A DNA stretch of 20,725 nt from Methanosarcinales archaeon. GTDB lineage: Archaea > Halobacteriota > Methanosarcinia > Methanosarcinales > Methanogasteraceae. This document shows, in pieces, positions 14,342-20,725 of the stretch; position 1 is the first letter of the stretch; the number at the start of each line of letters is the position of its first letter. The notes beneath the pieces are model-generated. The model was given only the letters and a program-made list of their open reading frames with translations, was not told the origin of the DNA and ran no database searches. The position numbers were made by a program, and so were the translations under genes. The stretch is from assembly GCA_030672345.1 (NCBI GenBank), contig DAOVGO010000159.1:1-20725 (forward strand), written 5' to 3'.

Positions 14342-14455
14342 ATGAAGAAGATCAGAGCAGTCGTGTCCGGAACGATTCAGAATGTGGGTTACCGGGCAAG
14401 GGTATTCGGAGAGAACGCACACAGACTGCTGAAAGAGGTGCTCGAATACGATTAG
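14342..14455 (+). pseudogene. Acylphosphatase start fused to an IS remnant
   Basis: The first 21 codons read MKKIRAVVSGTIQNVGYRAR, the acylphosphatase N-terminus with the G-x-I/V-Q-x-V-x-(F/Y)-R loop that binds the acyl phosphate. The frame then continues directly as VFGENAHRLLKEVLEYD and stops. That tail is the C-terminus of the IS transposase at 706-780. The catalytic Asn part of acylphosphatase (about residue 40) is missing, so the product would be inactive. The junction is at about 14395-14402. A full acylphosphatase would have about 90 residues. Confidence 0.6.
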
Positions 14456-14564
14456 GGATGCATCTGGATATGTTAACATTGTATGGTATATATTCAAATC
14501 ACGGATGTGATCCGAATATCAAACGGGAACGGTTAATGAAGGGATGGGTTGCTTAACCGAACAC
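14395..14564 (+). mobile_element. 3'-end remnant of the same IS family
   Basis: This is the reverse complement of about 597-766, with roughly 88 percent identity by eye. It covers the last transposase codons, the stop, about 95 bases of non-coding tail and the exact terminal repeat GCTTAACCGAACAC at 14551-14564. The rest of the element is absent. It lies inside what was an acylphosphatase gene and supplies the start region of the next small ORF. Confidence 0.8.
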
Positions 14565-14807
14565 ACATGGAATGACGTGGGGCGGGAGTTTGAGAAGCTG
14601 ACCGTGGAGTCGAGTTTTGAGGAAATTATCGAATTTCCGGTGTTGGTGAAGGCTAAAGGGGATTGGATTATTGTAATGTTCTATGGCAGCTACAAGGAGG
14701 GACACAAAGTGGCTGTCGAGATGCTGATGGGGTGGCTTGATGAGTCGGGGCGGAATGTGCCGATACCATGGCTGGGGAATCGGAGGATCGAGGTTCGGTT
14801 CAAGTAA
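14544..14807 (+). CDS. Small unknown protein, start inside the IS end
   Basis: An 87-codon frame. From residue 8 it reads like a real globular protein: VGREFEKLTVESSFEEIIEF, then KGDWIIVMFYGSYKEGHKV, AVEMLMGWLDESG and a charged end GNRRIEVRFK. I recognise no family. The first seven codons come from the IS terminus, so the original start was probably replaced; GTG 14577 is an in-frame alternative close to where native sequence begins. There is no membrane segment. It may be a surviving 3' part of a longer gene. Confidence 0.4.
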   Translation: MGCLTEHTWNDVGREFEKLTVESSFEEIIEFPVLVKAKGDWIIVMFYGSYKEGHKVAVEMLMGWLDESGRNVPIPWLGNRRIEVRFK

Positions 14808-14847
14808 AAGTGTAACCTAAATTAGATCGTGGAAATGCCTGAGGAGA

Positions 14848-14867
14848 GTGGGTTGGTAACCCCCCAC
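14848..14867 (+). terminator. Short hairpin after the small ORF
   Basis: GTGGGTT, a GGT loop, then AACCCCCCAC form a stem with an extra C-pair bulge, 40 bases after the stop. No T-tract follows, so termination is only a possibility. Confidence 0.2.
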
Positions 14868-14893
14868 AGGCTGATGCTGCAAACAACATCTTT

Positions 14894-15127
14894 ATGAGCG
14901 CGATAACCAAATTGCAGTACATGGTCACGCACGCTCTGATCGATTTACTATATCCCACCCTGTCCGTGATGAGCACTGTATCGCTTGCGATGCTGCTTTT
15001 CATCTCTGAGGTGCTGTCTGTGACCGAACGGTGGAACAAGAACCTTTCAGACCGTTTCAGCATGTTGATACTGCCACTGTTCATCATCTTCGTATGTATC
15101 GTCATATCTGAAGTGCGAACATATTAG
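14894..15127 (+). CDS. Small two-span membrane protein, unknown
   Basis: A 77-residue frame with two hydrophobic segments, about 21-43 (PTLSVMSTVSLAMLLFISEV) and about 56-73 (FSMLILPLFIIFVCIVI), linked by a charged loop with SVTERWNKNLSDR. It has no enzyme motif and no signal-peptide cleavage pattern. Length and topology resemble the small membrane proteins that often lie near surface-glycan genes. The start at 14894 has no ribosome site; an AT-rich CATCTTTATG touches it, so it may be leaderless or start later. No family is recognised. It reads on the same strand as the glycosyltransferase genes 260 bases downstream, with the hairpin repeat between. Confidence 0.45.
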   Translation: MSAITKLQYMVTHALIDLLYPTLSVMSTVSLAMLLFISEVLSVTERWNKNLSDRFSMLILPLFIIFVCIVISEVRTY

Positions 15128-15145
15128 AGGCACAACCCCTATTTT

Positions 15146-15300
15146 ATCACGAATCGCACGTTTGAACGGATGTTACGGATCTCAAAACTGATGAAATGCC
15201 CGTGACTTTTGTGGCAGCCAGATTCGTGTAATTCGTACCATTCGTCCACATTCGTGATTTTATCATGATTTCACGAATAAACGGATGGTACGAATCTGAT
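15146..15300 (+). repeat. ATTCGT-rich hairpin repeat
   Basis: Three related units are packed in 155 bases. 15146-15182 contains CACGAATCGCACG and ACGGATGTTACGGATCT. 15221-15257 is in inverse orientation, with ATTCGTACCATTCGT and ATTCGTGA. 15270-15300 contains TCACGAATAAACGGATGG. The second and third can pair: ATTCGTACCATTCGT with ACGGATGGTACGAAT (one mismatch) and ATTCGTGA with TCACGAAT, around a loop of 13 bases. A degenerate copy is at 6760-6794, so this is a dispersed intergenic repeat, perhaps a miniature element or a transcript-end hairpin. Confidence 0.65.
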
Positions 15301-15390
15301 AATCGATAAAAACACTCTGATTTTCAGATAGCACCTCCATATCACTGTGTAACACGTTAGATATGGCAATGATCGACCACCATCTTTAAT

Positions 15391-16305
15391 ATGGTACACA
15401 GCACCAACGTCATCAGCGTCTCGGAGCCAGGTCCCATGATCATTGCAGCAATGCCCGCGTACAACGAGGAAAAGCACATCGCAGAGGTGATTATCGGTGC
15501 ATCGAAACACGTCGACCGTGTGATTGTGGTGGATGATGGCAGCACCGATAGAACGTCCGCGATCGCCCATGCATGCGGCGCAGTCGTGGTACGGCACGCG
15601 GGAAACCGGGGATATGGTGCCGCCATACGTGCGTGTTTTGAGACTGCGAAGAGGATGCATGCAGATGTGCTGGTCACACTCGATTCTGATGAGCAGCATG
15701 ACCCGGAGGATATCCGGCGACTCATCCATGCACTGGACGAGGGCTCTGATATCGTGATCGGCTCACGCTTTCTGAAGGACAATGGGCGTTGCATCCCGCT
15801 GTACCGGAGATTTGGCATACGGCTGCTCACTGTTGCGACAAATGCGGTGGGAGGCATGACTGTATCGGACTCGCAGAGCGGTTTTCGTGCGTATTCGAGA
15901 AAAGCGATGAGCACGATAGAGATAACAGCATCCGACATGTCTGCCGGATCAGGCATACTCTTCCAGGCAAAAAAACACAAGCTGGGAATCACAGAGGTTC
16001 CGATAACCTGCCGGTACGATGTCGGCAGCACATCCAGCCAGAATCCGGTGCATCACGGAACAATCGTGCTGGCAAGCATACTGCGGAAGGTGGTGCAGGA
16101 CCACCCAACATGCAGCGGAATTGCCGGGATCGCGGGATTGCTGCTCGGCGGGGGTATGCTGGCAGGAAACGGGATCGCGGGCGTTAATGGATTGCCGTTC
16201 GCGCTCTTGATGTTGTCTGCTGTTGGTATATGCACAGGGGTTGTGCTGCAGCCGATCGTGGATGCACATCATGAATATCACGAATCAGAGAAGGACGATC
16301 TATGA
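15391..16305 (+). CDS. GT2 glycosyltransferase, dolichol-phosphate sugar synthase type
   Basis: A 304-residue GT-A enzyme. AMPAYNEEKHI opens the nucleotide-sugar fold, VVDDGSTDRT (47-55) is the typical second block, and D98-x-D100 (LDSDEQH) is the metal-binding DxD. GSRFLKDNG and SDSQSGFRAYSRKA are the blocks seen in dolichyl/polyprenyl-phosphate mannose or glucose synthases. Two hydrophobic segments near 232-285 anchor the C-terminus, so it probably works at the inner face of the membrane on a lipid carrier. The start is uncertain: ATG 15391, or ATG 15436 directly before the conserved MIIAAMPAYNEE. It begins a same-strand run with the GT4 and flippase genes. The donor sugar cannot be read from sequence. 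Confidence 0.85.
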   Translation: MVHSTNVISVSEPGPMIIAAMPAYNEEKHIAEVIIGASKHVDRVIVVDDGSTDRTSAIAHACGAVVVRHAGNRGYGAAIRACFETAKRMHADVLVTLDSDEQHDPEDIRRLIHALDEGSDIVIGSRFLKDNGRCIPLYRRFGIRLLTVATNAVGGMTVSDSQSGFRAYSRKAMSTIEITASDMSAGSGILFQAKKHKLGITEVPITCRYDVGSTSSQNPVHHGTIVLASILRKVVQDHPTCSGIAGIAGLLLGGGMLAGNGIAGVNGLPFALLMLSAVGICTGVVLQPIVDAHHEYHESEKDDL

Positions 16306-16366
16306 GGCGGCAGGCGGCGGTCGATGCCACTCTTTTTGGAGATTGCGCGATAAAGATGTTCCTTGC

Positions 16367-17569
16367 ATGAGAATATTGATGCTGCAACACAGGCTTTTTC
16401 CTTCGATCGGCGGCACACAGGAGCATGTACACACCCTGAGCAGAGAACTGGTCAAAAGAGGTAACGAGGTCACTGTTTATACGCTGAACAGCTTGAATAA
16501 CGAAGATATTCCATGCCTGTACCTTAAACCGCCGTTCGCCATACAGAAAATCAGGAGCCCGGGTCTTCTGGAGAAGGAGACCATCGATGGGATCTGCGTG
16601 AGGCGGTTTGATGTCGCCCTCAGGTTCTGGAGTTTCATCTGGAGTCCGGGTCTATTCAGGGAATTGAAAAGAGATATCGAGAAGTATGACATCGTCCATG
16701 CTCATGGATATCATCTGTTATCCAGCGTTTATGGGTGTTATCTTGCAAAAAAGAGAAGAAAAACATTTGTTCTCACAGGACACGACATGCTCATAACCGA
16801 CGACCTTCCACTCAGTGCCAGAATCCTCAAAAGGATATATGACCTGAGTCTCGGAAGATATCTTCTTAAGAACTCCTCAAAGATCATCGCGCTCACAGAG
16901 GATCAGGTCGGACAGTATTGTAAAATAGGTGGAGATAAAGAGAAGATAACGGTAATACCAAATTCAATAGATCTGGAAACCTACGGGAGTGGCGAAAATT
17001 CTGATAAAAGTGGCAAGAACCTGCTTTTTGTTGGTAGAATCGAAAAATACAAGGGCTTGCAGGATGTGGTCGGGATGATGCCAGGGTTGCTTGCGAGCGA
17101 GCCTGATGTTAGACTGACAATCGTCGGGAGCGATGGTGGATTCAGACGCGAGATAGAGAGTCTCTCTGAGAAACTTGGAGTTAGAGAGAGGATTATCTTC
17201 ACAGGTGAGATTTCGAGGGAAGATCTGCTAAAAAAGTACCGGGAAGCAGATATCTTTGTGTTTCCATCGAAGATGGAGGGTTTTGGCATTGTTCTCCTGG
17301 AGGCGATGGCAAGCGGGTTGCCGTGTGTTGCTTATTCGATTCCATCGGTCAGAACGGTTCTAAAGCACCGCAGAACAGGGCTGCTCGCGGAGAATAAAGA
17401 GGAATTCTTCGAGAATATCCTCTGTCTATTGAAGAACGAAGACGTCTGGAATGAGATACGTGAGTCTGCCATGCAATATGTTAAACGATATTCGGTTGAG
17501 AATATGGCGGATCTGACCGAGCAGGTGTACGGAGGCGACTATCGTCTTTGTGAGGTATGGATGGACTGA
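16367..17569 (+). CDS. GT4 family glycosyltransferase
   Basis: A 400-residue GT-B enzyme. The N-domain has RILMLQHRLFPSIGGTQEHV and the block HAHGYHLLSS. The C-domain has NLLFVGRIEKYKGLQDVV, VRLTIVGSDGGF and the EX7E motif (E304 and E312, MEGFGIVLLEAMASG) that binds the nucleotide sugar in GT4 retaining enzymes. The frame is open 48 codons further upstream, but that would overlap the GT2 gene; ATG 16367 starts directly with the family's hydrophobic first strand. The stop is directly followed by the flippase ATG. It probably adds a sugar to a lipid-linked surface glycan; donor and linkage unknown. Confidence 0.88.
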   Translation: MRILMLQHRLFPSIGGTQEHVHTLSRELVKRGNEVTVYTLNSLNNEDIPCLYLKPPFAIQKIRSPGLLEKETIDGICVRRFDVALRFWSFIWSPGLFRELKRDIEKYDIVHAHGYHLLSSVYGCYLAKKRRKTFVLTGHDMLITDDLPLSARILKRIYDLSLGRYLLKNSSKIIALTEDQVGQYCKIGGDKEKITVIPNSIDLETYGSGENSDKSGKNLLFVGRIEKYKGLQDVVGMMPGLLASEPDVRLTIVGSDGGFRREIESLSEKLGVRERIIFTGEISREDLLKKYREADIFVFPSKMEGFGIVLLEAMASGLPCVAYSIPSVRTVLKHRRTGLLAENKEEFFENILCLLKNEDVWNEIRESAMQYVKRYSVENMADLTEQVYGGDYRLCEVWMD

Positions 17570-19003
17570 ATGAAGATGATACGGAGGATTGCGAAGAATA
17601 TCGCGGCATTGTTCACCGCCCACTTCATAGTTGCGTTTCTACTACTCATATTGTCCGTTTTCATCGCCAGGACGTTGGGAGATGTCGCATTTGGAAAATA
17701 TTCCTTTGTTATTGCCCTCACGGCTATCTTTGCCATCTTTTCGGATCTGGGATATAACACGTTACTGGTGAGAGATGTTGCAAGAGATCCATCGCAGGCA
17801 GGTAGATACCTGAACAACATCCTCGGCATACGTCTGGTGTTGTCTCTTGTGATCTTCGCTGTGATTGTGATAATAATCAATATCACGGGGTATCATGCAG
17901 ATATGAAGAATCTCATCTATGTATTTGCCATATACACCCTCATCTTATCCATCTCTGACGTTTTCAAGATGATATTCCGTGCATCCGAGAGAATGCAATA
18001 CGAATCAGCCATCACGATAGTATCGAACACGGTGAGAGTTGTTCTGGGACTTTCGGTTCTGCTGCTGGGTTACGGGCTGATGGAGATCGCCTTTGTTCTC
18101 CTCTTATACAGTCTTCTTGATCTTCTGTTGAGTTTTCTGGTCTGTAAAATGAAATTCGTAAAACCCCGGGTAGAGCTGGATCCGGGTTTCTGGAAGAGCA
18201 CTGTAAGAACCGCGTTACCGCTGGGGCTGGTAACCATCCTTAGTTTAGTATATGCAAGAACCGATACAATAATGCTCGCGGTTATGAATGGGGTCGCGGT
18301 TGTGGGCTGGTATAACGCTGCTTACAATCTGGTTTTAGGATTTACGCCAATCCCGCACCTCTTTATGAACGCTCTCTTTCCATTGATGTCGCGTTTCAAT
18401 GTAACTTCGAAGGACTCGCTTATGATGGGATATGAGAAGTCGCTTAAATATCTGTTGATTCTGGGCTTGCCCATTGCCGCGGGAATGTCACTGCTTGCAG
18501 ATGAGATCATCCCCCTTCTATACGGCGAACAGTTCTTGCATTCGGTGGTTGCTCTTAAGATACTGGCGTGGGACGTGCTCCTCATCTTCATCTGTATACC
18601 GCTTGGTTTCATGCTGGTCTCTATAAACAGGCAGAACCAAATGGCTACCATCGTTGGGGGGTGTGCCCTCTTAAATATCATCCTGAACCTGATTTTAATC
18701 CCCCGTTTCAGTTATATTGGAGCAGGGATCGCCACACTGGCGGCGGAGACTTTTCTTTTTCTGGCGTATTTCTATGTTATCTCTAAATATTTATATAGAT
18801 TACCACTCCATAAAATCATCATAAGACCATTGATCGCCACTTCCGTTACTGCGCTTTTCATCCATCTCTGCAGCGGGCTCAATCTGTTCATAATCATCAT
18901 ATCCGCAGCGGTTCTCTACCTTGTGACGCTTTACCTGATATACGGGTTCGATAAGGAAGATCGGAGGCTGCTGAGTGCTCTCATTTCCGGAAAGGGGAGG
19001 TGA
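17570..19003 (+). CDS. Wzx-type oligosaccharide flippase
   Basis: A 477-residue polytopic membrane protein with about 12-14 hydrophobic segments. The N-terminal blocks FIVAFLLLILSVFIARTLG, FGKYSFVIALTAIFAIFSDL and GYNTLLVRDVARDPSQAG, and the middle TDTIMLAVMNGVAVVGWYNA, are typical of the MOP/polysaccharide-export (PF01943) flippases that move lipid-linked oligosaccharides across the membrane. The start ATG touches the stop of the GT4 gene (TGA-ATG), so translation is coupled. The last 23 bases overlap the convergent deacetylase-methyltransferase gene. Together with the two glycosyltransferases it forms a glycan synthesis and export unit. Confidence 0.9.
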   Translation: MKMIRRIAKNIAALFTAHFIVAFLLLILSVFIARTLGDVAFGKYSFVIALTAIFAIFSDLGYNTLLVRDVARDPSQAGRYLNNILGIRLVLSLVIFAVIVIIINITGYHADMKNLIYVFAIYTLILSISDVFKMIFRASERMQYESAITIVSNTVRVVLGLSVLLLGYGLMEIAFVLLLYSLLDLLLSFLVCKMKFVKPRVELDPGFWKSTVRTALPLGLVTILSLVYARTDTIMLAVMNGVAVVGWYNAAYNLVLGFTPIPHLFMNALFPLMSRFNVTSKDSLMMGYEKSLKYLLILGLPIAAGMSLLADEIIPLLYGEQFLHSVVALKILAWDVLLIFICIPLGFMLVSINRQNQMATIVGGCALLNIILNLILIPRFSYIGAGIATLAAETFLFLAYFYVISKYLYRLPLHKIIIRPLIATSVTALFIHLCSGLNLFIIIISAAVLYLVTLYLIYGFDKEDRRLLSALISGKGR

Positions 19004-20498
19004 TGTGAATTCTTGTACAGAATCTCCGGATGGACTCCGGGATACGCTCTATGACGCTTTTTAGATACCTACGAACCAGTTCGCCGCGATTGTCAGAATC
19101 AGACAAACAAAAATCGAAAGCCGATACCGGAATTGGCTTTCCGTAGCTCTTCGGCACGTACTCCCTCTGAACAGTCCCCACATACACCCAGTTCATAGGA
19201 CACACGCCCGTGGGCGGATCCTTCTCGATTGCCCGATACCGTTCCTCAGCCCCCCCGCCCCCCGGTTCCGCTCGTTCGTACTGAACACCGATAAGCTCGC
19301 CCGGTCCGATCAGGTCCGCCCACTCACTGATCTCCACAGGAGTGAAGTAGTGACGTATCCTGTCCGGAGCAGGTCCTGACTGCGGGAGCGCGTCTTCATA
19401 AAGAGCAGGGAACGTCACAAGATACGCCGCCCCGGGTCTGCAGATCCGCTTAATCTCATCAGCAAGGCGCTCATGCCAGAACAGATATTCGATGACACGG
19501 GCGCAGATCACGAAATCAACCGAGTTGTCAGGCAGATTGGATTCAGTAACCTCGCCCATGCGTGCTTCGACGCGACTGTTCTGGCAAAGATCGCTGATCA
19601 TCCCGGGGGCGTTGTCCACGCAGTAAATCTTTTCTGCGATATCCTGCAGGGGTAGGGAGAGCACACCACCGCCAGAACCCAGATCCGCAACAACAGGCAT
19701 ATTTAGCTTCTCCACTTCATCTCTGATGATCTCCTGAAACCGCCTTGTCCGGTAAAGACTTTTCGTGTCGCAATTCCAGTTTTTGGCGGTAGCACTGTAG
19801 TATTGTGAAAGTTTTGCGCGTCTGAAGAGGTCTGCTGCCTCCGAGAAGTTGACTGTGAGGCAGTCGCTCTCAACCGCCGTCTGTAAGACGCGTTCCCACG
19901 CGTCCAGCCGCTCGTCAGGGGCGAAACTGGCAATGCAGTCATGAGAGCCGAAAGCGAAATAGCGCCGCGTCTTCAGCAGATCAGAGAACTGCCCAACCCA
20001 AGCTTCGGAATCAAGCTCGCCGGTGTGAAGAGTCCAGTCGTCGGCAGCGATTGGGAGGCGCACGAGCCCTTTGTGGATGAAGTATGGCTCATCGTGCTCG
20101 TCTTCTTCGGCATTCCAGAGAAAACCGTTGTCCCAGAGATTTTTCAGGGTTGTCCGGTTCCACCGGGACTGGGGTGACCGGTATCCATACACCCGGGCAC
20201 GGGTAGGGGTTTTTTTGCATAAATCGATCTCCTCAGCGTAATATCCGGGCTGAGCGCGGTGATGATACGAATGAAACGCCACCTCCTGTCCTGCTTCGAG
20301 AATGCTCTCTATCAGATCCGGCTGTTCCAGAAAAAGCTTTCCGACGACATTGTACGTTGCAGGGACATTGTATCGCGCTTCCAGCCTCAAAAACTCCTCT
20401 ACAACCCTCCGGCATTCATCAGGATCTGCTCCGATGTCAGCATCGATATCCTGCTCGATGTCGTGGTAGAATGTGACCATGTTTGACTTTGACGCCAT
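18981..20498 (-). CDS. Fusion of NodB-type polysaccharide deacetylase and SAM methyltransferase
   Basis: A 505-residue soluble two-domain protein. Residues 1-230 resemble NodB-fold deacetylases: MVTFYHDIEQD carries the metal Asp (D13), HSYHH (76-80) the two metal His, YGYRSPQ (104-110) the R-x-P block, and FGSHD (183-187) a late His-Asp. Residues 240-440 are a class I methyltransferase: VADLGSGGG (270-278) is motif I, YCVDNAP ends with the ribose-binding acidic residue D295, NSVDFVICARVIEYLF is motif II, and there is a small post-motif block. Both active sites look complete. No signal peptide is visible, so it probably acts in the cytosol on a glycan precursor. It is translated 4 bases after the preceding minus-strand glycosyltransferase gene and ends over the flippase gene. 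Acceptors are unknown. Confidence 0.8.
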   Translation of the reverse strand: MASKSNMVTFYHDIEQDIDADIGADPDECRRVVEEFLRLEARYNVPATYNVVGKLFLEQPDLIESILEAGQEVAFHSYHHRAQPGYYAEEIDLCKKTPTRARVYGYRSPQSRWNRTTLKNLWDNGFLWNAEEDEHDEPYFIHKGLVRLPIAADDWTLHTGELDSEAWVGQFSDLLKTRRYFAFGSHDCIASFAPDERLDAWERVLQTAVESDCLTVNFSEAADLFRRAKLSQYYSATAKNWNCDTKSLYRTRRFQEIIRDEVEKLNMPVVADLGSGGGVLSLPLQDIAEKIYCVDNAPGMISDLCQNSRVEARMGEVTESNLPDNSVDFVICARVIEYLFWHERLADEIKRICRPGAAYLVTFPALYEDALPQSGPAPDRIRHYFTPVEISEWADLIGPGELIGVQYERAEPGGGGAEERYRAIEKDPPTGVCPMNWVYVGTVQREYVPKSYGKPIPVSAFDFCLSDSDNRGELVRRYLKSVIERIPESIRRFCTRIHITSPFRK

Positions 20499-20502
20499 AA
20501 AA

Positions 20503-20725
20503 TCACCTTTTCAAGACATTAAAACATCCATTCTCCAGTTCACGGGCCATCACGTCGTAAGACCGGTTCGTTACTACCCAGTCTCGCCCTCTTCTGCCCA
20601 TCTCTTCTGCCTGCCCTGGATTATCCAATAATTTAATGATCCCATCTGCGAATGATTCGGCATCAAAGCGGACGAGGATTCCGCCTCCGCTCGCCCCTAA
20701 GACCTCCTTCTGATCCGGTATCTCC
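20503..20725 (-). CDS. C-terminal end of a GT4-type glycosyltransferase, cut by the window edge
   Basis: The last 73 codons run from the window end to a TGA at 20503-20505. GASGGGILVRFDAESFADGI followed by KLLDNPGQAEEMGRRGRDWV is the standard end of GT4 glycosyltransferases ('GGG.LV...D...LA..I..LL.dp...eMG..gR..V'), where the final helices close the donor domain. The deacetylase-methyltransferase gene starts 4 bases after its stop, so the two are one operon. The missing part lies outside the window. Confidence 0.75.
   Translation of the reverse strand, partial: EIPDQKEVLGASGGGILVRFDAESFADGIIKLLDNPGQAEEMGRRGRDWVVTNRSYDVMARELENGCFNVLKR

Noticed and set aside
1..20725. tRNA genes, rRNA genes and CRISPR arrays
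   Set aside because: No TTCRANNC-type T-loop in a cloverleaf setting, no rRNA signature and no regularly spaced direct repeats were seen.

Overview
The window is archaeal and most likely comes from a methanogen or a methane/alkane-oxidising relative (Halobacteriota/'Methanomicrobia' type). The evidence is the gene content: GTP cyclohydrolase MptA and dihydroneopterin aldolase MptD (both for tetrahydromethanopterin), formylmethanofuran dehydrogenase subunits B and D, and the two-cassette ATPase AtwA (methyl-CoM reductase activation component A2). Promoters are TATA-box like and several genes look leaderless. I cannot fix the genus from the sequence.

Layout. (a) 1-2150: degraded DNA. It holds the first codons of an unknown minus-strand gene, a ThiN-like 3' fragment cut by an insertion sequence, and a complete but dead IS4-type element (597-2026, inverted ends still readable, transposase broken by several frameshifts and stops). 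(b) 2200-5260: mptA, an orphan archaellum FlaD/E-type coiled-coil protein, and a convergent HepT/MntA toxin-antitoxin pair. (c) 5260-7300: sparse DNA with a tandem-HEPN protein that has its own promoter, a TrpC-like 3' scrap, and a second frameshifted copy of the flaD/mntA junction. (d) 7299-13796: core metabolism: ccmB (minus), then the tight mptD-fmdB-fmdD run, then atwA, a LolD/MacB-type ABC ATPase and an M24 Xaa-Pro peptidase. (e) 13797-15390: non-coding and relic DNA with a 24-codon ORF behind a good promoter, a GC-rich possible minus-strand RNA ending in a T-tract, an acylphosphatase start fused to a second IS remnant, two small unknown ORFs and an 'ATTCGT'-rich hairpin repeat. (f) 15391-20725: a cell-surface glycan locus: GT2 and GT4 glycosyltransferases and a Wzx-type flippase on plus, meeting a polysaccharide-deacetylase/methyltransferase fusion and another glycosyltransferase on minus.

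How it works together. mptA and mptD supply the pterin of the C1 carrier H4MPT, FmdB/D act on formyl-methanofuran (the C1 step that feeds or drains H4MPT), and AtwA activates methyl-CoM reductase, so the middle of the window serves one C1 pathway. The right end builds, flips and modifies a surface polysaccharide. The rest is defence-type HEPN genes and a genomic graveyard in which several gene 3' ends survive as scraps.

Most worth a second look: an FmdB whose metal-ligand cysteine region does not match the canonical motif, the tandem-HEPN protein, the duplicated flaD-mntA junction, the NodB-methyltransferase fusion and the GC-rich possible RNA. I see no clear new multi-gene system; the candidates are individual genes and loci. 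All family calls are from memory of motifs; no searches were run.
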